NCBI GenBank assembly: GCA_025060675.1
Contig: JANXBI010000018.1
Location: forward strand, 62,001 to 126,000
Reading direction: 5' to 3'
Length of the DNA stretch: 64,000 bases
From: Candidatus Caldatribacterium sp.
GTDB taxonomy: Bacteria; Atribacterota; Atribacteria; Atribacterales; Caldatribacteriaceae
Position 1 is the first letter of the stretch, and every line of letters begins with the position of its first letter. The notes beneath the pieces are model-generated. The model was not told the origin of the DNA. It saw only the letters and a list, made by a program, of their open reading frames with translations, and ran no database searches. Both the position numbers and the translations under genes were made by a program. Shown here piece after piece: positions 33,598-41,294 of the stretch.

Positions 33598-34288
33598 GCT
33601 GCTTTTCCTCTTTCTTCTCCTTGCGATGTTCGCCAGCTGTGGATGTAAAGAAGGGAGGACCATTGAGATACGTGGGGAACGTGTGTTTGCCTTACATGTT
33701 CCTCGTATTCTCCGAGAGAATACCCGTTCTGGAAGGCGGGTAGCTCTTACCTTTGATGACGCACCGAATGGCCACACCCAGGCGATTCTTGCGGTTCTTT
33801 CGGAGTTCCAGGTGCGGGCAACGTTTTTCCTTATCGGGACACAGGTGTTGCGTCACCCAGAAGTGGCTCGTTCCATCGTGATGGCAGGACACGAAATCGG
33901 TAACCACTCTTTCTCTCACGCCCTTACCGGAGGTTGCTCGGAAGAGGACGTTCAAGAAGATATTGCCAGGGCTGAAAAGGTTATTCTTGAGGTTACTGGA
34001 TGTCTGCCCCTGTATTTTCGGCCTCCCGCTGGTTTGGTGACTCAGAGCGTGCAGCGGGCGTGTGGGAGATTAGGGTATAGCCTTGTTCTGTGGAGTGTGG
34101 ATTCGGGTGACTGGAAAGCCCAGAGTGACGATGCGATTGTCGCCCATGTTTTGGAAAACGTGCGTCCTGGGGCTATCATTCTCTTCCATCCTCTTCCTTG
34201 TACTGTTCGAGTGCTGCCTAGGATACTTCGGGCGCTTGGGGAGAAAGGGTATGAAATCGTCCCTCTCTCTGTTCTCTTTGAACGGTGA
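33587..34288 (+). CDS. Polysaccharide deacetylase (NodB domain), predicted lipoprotein
   Basis: 233 residues from GTG 33587. The N-terminus KHKLLFLFLLLAMFASCGC is an export signal with a probable but imperfect lipobox (FASC). The NodB homology domain runs from about 50: motif 1 LTFDDAP (Asp57, Asp58), motif 2 HSFSH (His107, His111), motif 3 RPPAG, motif 5 ILFHP. It would remove acetyl groups from peptidoglycan or an extracellular glycan using a metal ion. In motif 5 the usual LHD-like segment is FHP, a small deviation. Confidence 0.85.
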   Translation: MKHKLLFLFLLLAMFASCGCKEGRTIEIRGERVFALHVPRILRENTRSGRRVALTFDDAPNGHTQAILAVLSEFQVRATFFLIGTQVLRHPEVARSIVMAGHEIGNHSFSHALTGGCSEEDVQEDIARAEKVILEVTGCLPLYFRPPAGLVTQSVQRACGRLGYSLVLWSVDSGDWKAQSDDAIVAHVLENVRPGAIILFHPLPCTVRVLPRILRALGEKGYEIVPLSVLFER

Positions 34289-35286
34289 TGGAGCGGCTTT
34301 CGTGGCCGAGAGAGTGGGCCTTTCTTGAAGAGGCTTTAGGAGATTTCCGTGGGACCATCATAGTTATCGCACCTTCTGACCGGGGAAAGACGACTCTTGT
34401 GCGTCTTCTTGTCCATACGTTTCTCAAAAAGGGGAAACGGGTAGGATGGGTTGATACAGACCCTGGTCAATCCTGCATCGGTCCCCCTACAACCCTTGGT
34501 GCCTCTGTGCTTTTAGGACATGTGGACCCCAAAGACCTCCTCTTTACTCCCTACTTTCGGTTTTTTGGGGATACGACACCTGAGCGGGACATCGTTGCTT
34601 TTGCGTACCTTACGTGGGATCTCGTGCGTGTAGTGAAAAGACGTAGCGACGTTACTCTTGTGGATACCTGTGGACTTTTCCATTCACCCCTTGGGTACTA
34701 CTTAAAGACTATGAAAATACGACTCATCGATCCAGAGGTGGTTCTCGCCCTTGGAGAGGAAGAGGAGTTTGCCCCTTTCGTTCCGTTCTTGAAAGAGCGA
34801 CTCCTTGTGCTTTCTGTGCCTTCTGAGGTGGCAAAAAAGTGCTATGAGACACGTCGAGAGCACCGTAGGCAGCTCTTCTCTCTCTACTTTTCTTCTGGGA
34901 AGATGATGTGCTTCCCCCTGACCGCCCTTCGTTTTTCTTTGCCGTGTTACCCCTCGTTTTTCCTCTGGAAGGCTGAAGAGGTCAGTGGAGGAATACGATT
35001 TACGAGTCTCGGAGAGGAGGTTTTCTTGTCCTCCCAGGATGAAGAGATAGGTGTTATCTGTGGACTCTATACGAGCGATGGGAGAGAACTTGGCCTTGGG
35101 ATTCTTGAGCGGGTACTCTGGAAGGATGGTTTGATCTCTGTCTTTGGAGTTCAGTGCGTTCCTGGAAAGGTTGAAGCGATTGTTCCTGGTGTTTTGCGGG
35201 TAGACAGGAGCGGAGAGGAACGTGGCCGCTTGAACACCTGTCCCCCTCCTTTTCGCTTCTTTAGATTTCCACGGCAAGCGCTGTGA
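34288..35286 (+). CDS. Clp1/Grc3-like P-loop polynucleotide 5'-kinase
   Basis: 332 residues from ATG 34288 (GTG 34285 is one codon earlier). Walker A reads APSDRGKTT at 28-36, as in Clp1/Grc3 (GPxDxGKTT) but with Ala for the first Gly. VDTDPGQSCIGPPTTLG at 55-71 is the family hallmark after the P-loop, and TLVDTCGLF is the Walker B-like strand. A C-terminal beta domain (about 225-330) resembles the Clp1 C-terminal region. These enzymes phosphorylate 5'-OH ends of RNA or DNA in eukaryotes and archaea; the bacterial role is not established. It is convergent with the TM1266-like gene, overlapping by 26 nt. Confidence 0.8.
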   Translation: MERLSWPREWAFLEEALGDFRGTIIVIAPSDRGKTTLVRLLVHTFLKKGKRVGWVDTDPGQSCIGPPTTLGASVLLGHVDPKDLLFTPYFRFFGDTTPERDIVAFAYLTWDLVRVVKRRSDVTLVDTCGLFHSPLGYYLKTMKIRLIDPEVVLALGEEEEFAPFVPFLKERLLVLSVPSEVAKKCYETRREHRRQLFSLYFSSGKMMCFPLTALRFSLPCYPSFFLWKAEEVSGGIRFTSLGEEVFLSSQDEEIGVICGLYTSDGRELGLGILERVLWKDGLISVFGVQCVPGKVEAIVPGVLRVDRSGEERGRLNTCPPPFRFFRFPRQAL

Positions 35287-35509
35287 CTCCGGGGATACGG
35301 GAGAGCTTTTCCTCCAAGGCTTTGATGTTCTCAGGATTTCCCTGGAGCTCAAGAATAATGAGACCATCTTCGGCGCAGTACACAGGAGACGCTTCATGGA
35401 GACCAAGTCGTGTCCGTATGGAGCGTCCAAATTCGGTGAGAATCTTTTGAACTTCTGGGGCGGCTTGAGAGCGGCGAGCGACTTTCACGAGAAGGAGGTT
35501 ATACGTCAT
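35261..35509 (-). CDS. TM1266-like (putative iron-only hydrogenase system regulator) ACT-like protein
   Basis: 82 residues from ATG (complement of 35507-35509) with an AAGGGGTGA site; the longer open frame enters manC and is rejected. The pattern (NLLLVKVARRS, VQKILTEFG, RTRLGLHE, IILELQGNPENIKALEEKL, IPGVTALAVEI) fits the small ferredoxin-like TM1266 family annotated as hydrogenase system regulator. Function is unproven. A hydrogenase-like gene lies 11 kb away at 46548, which makes a link possible but not shown. Confidence 0.72.
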   Translation of the reverse strand: MTYNLLLVKVARRSQAAPEVQKILTEFGRSIRTRLGLHEASPVYCAEDGLIILELQGNPENIKALEEKLSRIPGVTALAVEI

Positions 35510-35531
35510 ACTCTCACCCCTTTTTCTTCTC

Positions 35532-35560
35532 ATTGTAGCAGATTCGATATAATACCCAAA
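35532..35560. promoter_or_regulatory. Divergent promoter elements (TM1266-like / manC)
   Basis: TATAAT on the plus strand (35548-35553) lies 22 nt before manC. TACAAT on the minus strand (complement of 35532-35537) lies 22 nt before the small regulator, with a weak TTGGGT (complement of 35554-35559) 16 bp upstream. The plus-strand -35 is not recognisable. Confidence 0.45.
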
Positions 35561-35575
35561 GGAGGGGATAACTCC

Positions 35576-36646
35576 ATGCCCTTTGCGGTCATCATGGCTG
35601 GTGGAAAAGGGGAACGTCTGTGGCCGTTGAGTCGAGGTAACCGGCCAAAGCAGTTTGCGAGACTTTTTGGAAAGAGCCTTCTTGCTCACACTGTGGAGCG
35701 GATACTCCCTTTGGTGGGGAGTGAACGTGTGTACGTTGTCACCCAGAAGGTGTATGCTCCGTTAATCCTTCAGGAGCTTCCCTTTCTCTCTCCCGAGAAC
35801 CTCCTTCTTGAGCCCGTAGGAAAGAACACCGCTCCTTGTATTGGGTTTGCCGCTCTTTTCCTCTCCCATTTTTTCTCTCCACAGGAGATTATGATTGTCC
35901 TTCCCGCGGACCATGTTATTCTCGATACGGAGCGCTTCCGAGATTCGCTTGAGCTGGCAATCGAAGTTGCAGAGAGCGGCGACTGGCTTGTTACCTTCGG
36001 TATTGTTCCTAACCGACCACATACAGGATATGGGTACATTCGGTGTGGTGAACTTTTTCTTGAAGACCCCAGAGGTCAGGTGTACTATGGAGCAGGGTTT
36101 ACCGAAAAGCCAAGTCAACGAGAGGCTGAGGAGTACCTTCGTCTTGGAGGGTATCTTTGGAACAGTGGCATGTTCGTGTGGAGTGCGAGAACAATCCTTG
36201 AGGCTCTCAAGCGATGGGCTCCTGAAATTGCGGAAGGGCTTGCGAGGATAGCAGAGGTTTTAGGAACTCCAAAGGAGGTCAAGGTTCTTGAGGAGATTTT
36301 TGCATCCTTTCCCGTTCTCTCCATTGACTATGCTGTTATGGAGAAGGCTTCGAACATCCTCGTAGTCTCTGGGACGTTTGGGTGGAACGACGTCGGATCT
36401 TGGGAGAGCTTTTCTGATCTCCTCCCCAAGGACGCCTCCGGGAATACCTCTTTGGGGGAATGTGTCGCTTTGGAAAGTACAGGGTGCATTTTCTGGACGA
36501 AAAAACCAGTAATTGCTTTTGGCATAGACAATGTGGTTCTTGTTGAAGAGGAAGATCTCCTTTTCCTCATGCCCCGGGAGAGAGACCAAGAGGTTCGTCT
36601 CCTTTTGCAATACCTAAGGGAAAGAGGTCAAGAGAAGTACCTGTAA
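35576..36646 (+). CDS. manC: Mannose-1-phosphate guanylyltransferase
   Basis: 356 residues from ATG 35576 with a strong AAAGGAGGGGAT site. The nucleotidyltransferase signature MAGGKGERLWPLSR begins at residue 7, and VLPADHVI, FTEKP and WNDVGSW follow as in GDP-mannose pyrophosphorylases. The C-terminal isomerase domain of bifunctional ManC/AlgA proteins is absent, so it is monofunctional. It makes GDP-mannose for glycans or glycosylated lipids. The open frame upstream of 35576 is not used. Confidence 0.92.
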   Translation: MPFAVIMAGGKGERLWPLSRGNRPKQFARLFGKSLLAHTVERILPLVGSERVYVVTQKVYAPLILQELPFLSPENLLLEPVGKNTAPCIGFAALFLSHFFSPQEIMIVLPADHVILDTERFRDSLELAIEVAESGDWLVTFGIVPNRPHTGYGYIRCGELFLEDPRGQVYYGAGFTEKPSQREAEEYLRLGGYLWNSGMFVWSARTILEALKRWAPEIAEGLARIAEVLGTPKEVKVLEEIFASFPVLSIDYAVMEKASNILVVSGTFGWNDVGSWESFSDLLPKDASGNTSLGECVALESTGCIFWTKKPVIAFGIDNVVLVEEEDLLFLMPRERDQEVRLLLQYLRERGQEKYL

Positions 36647-36647
36647 C

Positions 36648-37613
36648 ATGGCTCGTGTTCTCGTAGCGAATGAAGAGGCTATTCAAGAAGCGGCACGCCT
36701 TTTGCGAGAAGGAAAGCTTGTCGCTTTTCCCACCGAGACAGTGTACGGTCTCGGAGCTTGTGCTCTGAACCCAAAAGCAGTAGCCAGAGTTTTTGAGGTG
36801 AAAGAGCGACCATTTTTTGATCCATTGATTGTTCACGTTGCCACCCTTACCATGGTACAGGATATTTGTGAGTTTTCGGATCCTCGGGCTTTGTGCCTTG
36901 CCGAGCGGTTCTGGCCTGGGCCGTTGACTATCGTTCTGCCTAAAAAGCCTGTTGTTCCCGATATCGTGACCGCAGGCCTTCCCACTGTTGCAGTGCGTAT
37001 GCCGGCACATCCTGTAGCTTTACGGCTTATTCAGACTGCCGGAGTACCTATCGCTGCTCCAAGTGCTAACCGTTTTGGACGTCTCAGCCCAACGCTTGCT
37101 ACACATGTTGTCCGACAACTTGGTGATCGGATTGAGCTCATCCTCGACGGAGGGAAATGCCCGGTGGGGGTGGAGTCAACGGTCATTGAGCTTGTCGATG
37201 GCCCACTCCTTTTGCGACCCGGAGGCGTTCCCCTTGAGGAGATAGAGAAAGTGGTAGGGAAGGTGAAGGAAGCCTCTGTTTTAGATGTTCCCAGATCTCC
37301 TGGTCAGCTTCCCTTTCACTATGCTCCTTCCGTGCCCCTTCGGATCGTCTCCCAAGAGACGCTCCCGCCGCCGGGATTCCGAGTAGGGCTTTTGGCCTTT
37401 GCTTCGGTGAAGTACCCTGAGCGGTTTGTTCACGTTGAAATTCTCTCTCCCTCTGGAGACCTCCAAGAGGCAGCGGCGAATCTTTTCGCTTGCTTGCATC
37501 GTCTTGAAGAGCAAGAGATTGACCTCATTTTTGCCGAACCAGTACCTGAAGTTGGTCTTGGACGGGCAATTATGGACCGACTGCGGAAAGCGGAAGCGAA
37601 AACGAAGACGTAG
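36648..37613 (+). CDS. tsaC: L-threonylcarbamoyladenylate synthase, Sua5 type
   Basis: 321 residues: an N-terminal YrdC domain (about 10-200; AFPTETVYGLGA, KERPFFDPLIVHV, VAVRMPAHP, IAAPSANRFGRLSPT) and a C-terminal Sua5 domain (about 215-315) joined by a linker with SPGQLPFHYAP. It makes threonylcarbamoyl-AMP for the t6A37 modification of ANN-reading tRNAs. The longer Sua5 form is common in thermophiles. ATG 36648 begins 1 nt after the manC stop. Confidence 0.93.
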   Translation: MARVLVANEEAIQEAARLLREGKLVAFPTETVYGLGACALNPKAVARVFEVKERPFFDPLIVHVATLTMVQDICEFSDPRALCLAERFWPGPLTIVLPKKPVVPDIVTAGLPTVAVRMPAHPVALRLIQTAGVPIAAPSANRFGRLSPTLATHVVRQLGDRIELILDGGKCPVGVESTVIELVDGPLLLRPGGVPLEEIEKVVGKVKEASVLDVPRSPGQLPFHYAPSVPLRIVSQETLPPPGFRVGLLAFASVKYPERFVHVEILSPSGDLQEAAANLFACLHRLEEQEIDLIFAEPVPEVGLGRAIMDRLRKAEAKTKT

Positions 37614-37628
37614 TGGGGTGAAGTTCTC

Positions 37629-38594
37629 ATGTCCTTTGTTCTTGTCACCGGCGGCAACGGTCTTTTGGGCTCTTGGGTGACATACTACCTTGTGGAAAAA
37701 GGGAAAAGCGTTCTTTCTTTTGATCTTCGGGAGGTGGAACAAGAGTACCTCCAAGATCGTAGGGAGTGGATTGTGTTCTCTCGAGGAAACGTTCTTGAAT
37801 GGTCTCATCTCGTATCGCTCTTTACAAAGTTCCCGGATATTGAAGGGATCATCCATACCCCGGCGGTTATGGCCTCTCCGAAATACTGGAACGATCCGTA
37901 CCCTTCGACCATCCTCAACGTGGTCGGTACTCTCAACCTTCTGGAATGTGCTCGCCTTTTTGGGGTTCGAAAGTTCCTTTACGTAAGTTCCGGGGCGGTC
38001 TATGGTGAGACGAAAGAAAATCCCGGAGAACTTACGCATTCCGTAAACCCGGCAGACCTTTACGGAGCGAGCAAGGCAAGTGCTGAGCATCTCACGATGC
38101 AGTATGGAAACCACTATGGAATCGACGTCCGCATCGTCCGACCTTATTTCTTTTTTGGCCCAGGACTTCTGCCCTCCGAGATGACTCCAGTGTTCCGGGT
38201 GCTCCTTGGGTCTCTTGAGGGATTGCAGAATCTTGCTCTTGAACGAGGAGGAGACCAAAGACTTGGTTTTACTTACGTTAAGGATACTGCCTGGGGGACA
38301 GTGCTTGCGTACCTTAAGGAACATCCTCGCCACCGGGTGTACAATATTGCTACCCCTGAGGTGACGAGTTTTTCCGAGCTTGCTCGCCTTGCTCAGCGGT
38401 ACAGTGATGTCCCGCAAGAGGTCTATCTCGGTCCGGGAAAACTCTTTCCCCGTGGGGAAACGCTCGACATTACCCTCGCAAAAGAGGACCTTGGTTTCGT
38501 ACCGCGGTATCGGATAGAGGAAGCTGTCGCGGAGTACGCAAGGTGGGTGAGAGAAGAGTTGAAGCGGAGGAGAGAACAACGCTCCAAGGGATGA
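37629..38594 (+). CDS. NAD-dependent sugar epimerase/dehydratase (extended SDR)
   Basis: 321 residues of the extended short-chain dehydrogenase family. The NAD motif GGNGLLG is at residues 8-14, and catalytic YGASK with an upstream SSGAVYGE marks the active site. It resembles UDP-glucose 4-epimerase-like and GDP-mannose-related enzymes, but the substrate cannot be fixed. The nearby manC makes a nucleotide-mannose substrate conceivable. ATG 37629 follows GGGGTGAAG. Confidence 0.85.
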   Translation: MSFVLVTGGNGLLGSWVTYYLVEKGKSVLSFDLREVEQEYLQDRREWIVFSRGNVLEWSHLVSLFTKFPDIEGIIHTPAVMASPKYWNDPYPSTILNVVGTLNLLECARLFGVRKFLYVSSGAVYGETKENPGELTHSVNPADLYGASKASAEHLTMQYGNHYGIDVRIVRPYFFFGPGLLPSEMTPVFRVLLGSLEGLQNLALERGGDQRLGFTYVKDTAWGTVLAYLKEHPRHRVYNIATPEVTSFSELARLAQRYSDVPQEVYLGPGKLFPRGETLDITLAKEDLGFVPRYRIEEAVAEYARWVREELKRRREQRSKG

Positions 38595-38614
38595 AATAGG
38601 GAGGAGGAATATTC

Positions 38615-39040
38615 GTGGATTACGGTTGTGGCAAGCTCGAACGAGTTGTAGTGGTGAGTATATTTCCAGGGGAGTGTGTTCTTGAAACAATTGAGGAGGT
38701 CATTCGGCGAGAGCGTATCGAGCATGGTGTTATCCTTTCAGGCTTTGGAACGTTAAAAGAAGTCCATCTTCATTGGGTGACAACAACCGACTTTCCACCT
38801 GTAGAGCATTTCGAGAAGTACGAAGGGCCCTTTGAGCTCCTCTCGTTGAGTGGGGTTATTGTGAACGGAGAACCGCACATTCATGCGGTGGTTTCGAACG
38901 TTCGAGGAGCCTACGGTGGACATCTCAGGCATGGGAACAAAGTGCTTTACCTTTGCGAGGTGGCCATAGGAGTGCTCAGTGATATTGCCATGTGGAGAGA
39001 GCAGAAACCCGAGGGTGTGAAGCAGTTGCGATTTGGTTAA
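38615..39040 (+). CDS. PPC domain (DUF296) protein
   Basis: 141 residues of the PPC/DUF296 family: GVILSGFGTLKEVHLHW, ELLSLSGVIV, the metal-type histidines of PHIHAVVS and GGHLRHGN, and the closing CEVAIGVL. Plant members are AT-hook proteins; stand-alone bacterial members are small trimeric proteins of unknown function, sometimes described as DNA-binding. GTG 38615 has a GGGAGGAGGAAT site. It is the last gene before a 253-bp non-coding stretch. Confidence 0.85.
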   Translation: MDYGCGKLERVVVVSIFPGECVLETIEEVIRRERIEHGVILSGFGTLKEVHLHWVTTTDFPPVEHFEKYEGPFELLSLSGVIVNGEPHIHAVVSNVRGAYGGHLRHGNKVLYLCEVAIGVLSDIAMWREQKPEGVKQLRFG

Positions 39041-39293
39041 GGAGTGTACACCCGTAGCCCTGGTGGGGAAGTTTCGACAGTTCCTGCTGTGCTTGGGTGT
39101 ACCACTTGCTGAGGAGGGAAATTCCTGAAGTACGGTTTTTGTCCCCTAAGAACCGCAGAGAAAGTGGGACAATGAGGCTGGTGACCATTTGGAGGCCTCT
39201 AGGATTTTGGAGAGGTTTTTGAGGGATTCTGCGGGGTCTTTTCTTCTTCCTAAGGACGCTGGAGGTGTCTGTGCTTGGTCGTTGTCTGGTAAG
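39041..39293 (+). other. Non-coding stretch with possible RNA structure
   Basis: No credible gene; all six frames are short or unlike proteins. Inverted repeats are visible: GTGTACACCC (39044-39053) with GGGTGTACCAC (39095-39105); CCACTT (39102-39107) with AAGTGG (39162-39167); CGGTT with AACCG between them; and TGTCCC with GGGACA (39165-39170), which would compete with the previous pair. CCTCT (39196-39200) and AGAGG (39211-39215) with a trailing T run could be a weak terminator near 39220. A small RNA such as 6S RNA is possible, but no conserved primary motif identifies it. Confidence 0.35.
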
Positions 39294-39322
39294 TTGACAC
39301 TCCTTCTTGGGCAACATATAAT
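39294..39322 (+). promoter_or_regulatory. Consensus sigma-70 promoter of the tig-clpP-clpX operon
   Basis: TTGACA (39294-39299), a 17-bp spacer and TATAAT (39317-39322) match consensus exactly. Transcription should begin near 39329, giving a leader of about 38 nt before the tig ATG at 39367. Confidence 0.9.
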
Positions 39323-39327
39323 TCTTC

Positions 39328-39361
39328 CGATGCTTCGAAGTTGGAAAGAAAGGTGGCATCG
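39328..39361 (+). promoter_or_regulatory. Leader hairpin enclosing the tig ribosome site
   Basis: CGATGC (39328-39333) and GCATCG (39356-39361) can pair perfectly; the loop contains the purine-rich ribosome site AAAGGTGG (39349-39356), whose last G enters the stem. It starts at the predicted +1. It may stabilise the 5' end or gate translation; six base pairs is modest. Confidence 0.4.
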
Positions 39362-39366
39362 TTGCA

Positions 39367-40659
39367 ATGGTAGAAGTCGTAAGGAAGGAAGAAAAGGAAA
39401 GGCATGTCTTTGAATTTGAAATCGAAGTTGCTAAAGATCGCGTTGATGCGGTTCTCGAAGACGTTTATCGAGATTTTAACCGAAGCATTTCTGTTCCAGG
39501 ATTCCGAAGGGGTTTAGTTCCTAAGGCGGTTCTTCGAGCCCGTTTAGGGAAAGAAGCCTTTCTCGATGAGCTTGTACGTCGTCTCGTTCCGAAGGCAGCC
39601 CAGGAAGTACTCGAGAGAGAAGGCATTCGTGTGGTGAGCGAGCCAGATGTTGAGGTGCTTTCGGTAGAAGAGGGTGAGCCGCTTCGTTTTCGTCTCACTG
39701 TCGTGGAAAATCCAGAGGTTGTTCTTGCTTCCCCTGAGAACCTCGAAGTGCGGAAGTATCGCCTCAAGGTGAGGGAAGACGATATTGATGCATATATCGA
39801 GCAACTCCGCCATCGTTTCGGGGAGTGGAAAGAAAGCGAAGGTCCCGTAGCGGTTGGGGACATTGTTACCGTGACCCTCAAAGACAAGCACTTCACAGTG
39901 CAGGCAGGTGCTTCAGGTACTCCTCTTGCACAGGAGATTTTGGGGATGCGGAGAGGGGAAACGAAACGCATCCTCGTTGGGGAAGGAAAAGAAGAAGAGG
40001 TCGTTGTTCGTACGGTCTACCGGAAGCATCTTCCGGAAGTGGATGAGGAGTTTGTCAAGAAGTTTGGAGAGGGATTTCCTTCTGTCGCAGCTTTTCGAGA
40101 ACACGTTCGGCAAATTCTGGAAGAACAGGCGAGAGAGATGGTCGAAGAGCGGTTTCGGCTCGAGGCAATGGTTGCTCTCTGTCGTGCTTCTCAGGTCGTT
40201 ATTCCCACGCCCCTTCTTGATGAGGAAACGCGTGGGGTTATTGCCCTTTTTGAGAAACGGCTTAAGGAAGAGGGGAATTTCTCCCTCGACCGGTACCTTG
40301 AGCTCACTGGTCAAGACTTCGCAACTTTTGAGGAGAAAATGCGACAAGTTGCCCGCTGGAGGCTACGGAAACATTTTGTCCTTGCCAAGTACGCTGATAC
40401 CTATGGTATTGAAGTGACTGAAGAGGAGATCCGTCGTCTTGTGGAGGGAATTGCTGAGAAAACAGGGAAGCCCTTTGAGGAGGTTGCACAGCGACTTTCC
40501 CGAGAAAGGACGCTTTTTGCTCTGACCAATCGTATCCTTTCGAGTAAACTTCTTGATGATCTGGCAAAGAGGGTTAAGGTGCGGGAGATTGAAGAACCTT
40601 TGAATTTTGACCAGTGGAGGGCTTTGGAGGATCCTGAAGAGGAGATGATTCAGGGATGA
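39367..40659 (+). CDS. tig: Trigger factor with a shortened peptidyl-prolyl isomerase domain
   Basis: 430 residues. The N-terminal ribosome-binding domain contains VPGFRRGLVPKAVLRARLG, the tail contact loop being GFRRG. The FKBP-like PPIase domain (about 158-222; GDIVTVTLKD to LPEVDEEF) is about 65 residues against roughly 90 in E. coli, so part of its loop or flap region is missing and isomerase activity may be lost. The helical C-terminal chaperone arms (about 225-415) are complete. It shields nascent chains at the ribosome exit. Order tig-clpP-clpX is classical. Confidence 0.93.
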   Translation: MVEVVRKEEKERHVFEFEIEVAKDRVDAVLEDVYRDFNRSISVPGFRRGLVPKAVLRARLGKEAFLDELVRRLVPKAAQEVLEREGIRVVSEPDVEVLSVEEGEPLRFRLTVVENPEVVLASPENLEVRKYRLKVREDDIDAYIEQLRHRFGEWKESEGPVAVGDIVTVTLKDKHFTVQAGASGTPLAQEILGMRRGETKRILVGEGKEEEVVVRTVYRKHLPEVDEEFVKKFGEGFPSVAAFREHVRQILEEQAREMVEERFRLEAMVALCRASQVVIPTPLLDEETRGVIALFEKRLKEEGNFSLDRYLELTGQDFATFEEKMRQVARWRLRKHFVLAKYADTYGIEVTEEEIRRLVEGIAEKTGKPFEEVAQRLSRERTLFALTNRILSSKLLDDLAKRVKVREIEEPLNFDQWRALEDPEEEMIQG

Positions 40660-41294
40660 AAGGACCACGCCTGAGTTACCTTGTGCCTATTGTGGTAGAG
40701 CAGACCCCAAGAGGTGAACGGGCCTATGATATTTACTCTCGCCTCCTGCAGGACCGCATTGTCTTCCTCGGTACGGAGATTGATGATACCGTAGCTAATC
40801 TTGTGATTGCCCAGCTCCTCTTTCTTGAGGCAATGAACAAGGAGAAGGATATTAACCTCTACATCAATAGCCCTGGGGGGTCGGTTTCGGCGACGCTGGC
40901 AATATATGATACCATCCAATATATCAAGCCTGATGTTGCTACTATTTGCATTGGGCAAGCGGCAAGCGGTGCAGCAGTTATTCTCGCGGCGGGAACCAAG
41001 GGTAAGCGAATGGCTCTTCCGAACTCCCGGATTATGATCCACCAACCCCTCGGTGGCGCTCAGGGACAAGTCACGGACATTGAGATCCACGCTCGAGAAA
41101 TGGTGAAAATCCGGGAGAAACTCAACGAGATTCTTGCTCGCCACACTGGTCAATCTATTGACAAAATTCGGAAGGATACCGAAAGGGACTTTTTCATGTC
41201 TCCCGAAGAGGCACGGGAATATGGTTTGATTGACCGGGTTCTCTATCCAGAAGAGAAGAAAAAAGAGGGAGCTACAGGAGATGTCGAGATTTGA
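40656..41294 (+). CDS. clpP: ATP-dependent Clp protease proteolytic subunit
   Basis: 212 residues with a Ser-His-Asp triad: Ser104 in GQAASGA, His129 in MIHQPLGG and Asp178 in TERDFF. A short N-terminal propeptide (about 10-15 residues) is likely. The Ser neighbourhood reads ASGA where most have ASMG; spacing is unchanged. It forms the degradation chamber used with ClpX. ATG 40656 overlaps the tig stop. Confidence 0.96.
   Translation: MKGPRLSYLVPIVVEQTPRGERAYDIYSRLLQDRIVFLGTEIDDTVANLVIAQLLFLEAMNKEKDINLYINSPGGSVSATLAIYDTIQYIKPDVATICIGQAASGAAVILAAGTKGKRMALPNSRIMIHQPLGGAQGQVTDIEIHAREMVKIREKLNEILARHTGQSIDKIRKDTERDFFMSPEEAREYGLIDRVLYPEEKKKEGATGDVEI

Noticed and set aside
37281..38690. Long minus-strand open frame (469 codons)
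   Set aside because: It is the antisense of tsaC and the epimerase gene, both clearly real; the translation has no family features.
39189..39413. Possible small protein starting at TTG 39189
   Set aside because: It runs through the consensus promoter and into tig in another frame; no ribosome site or homology.
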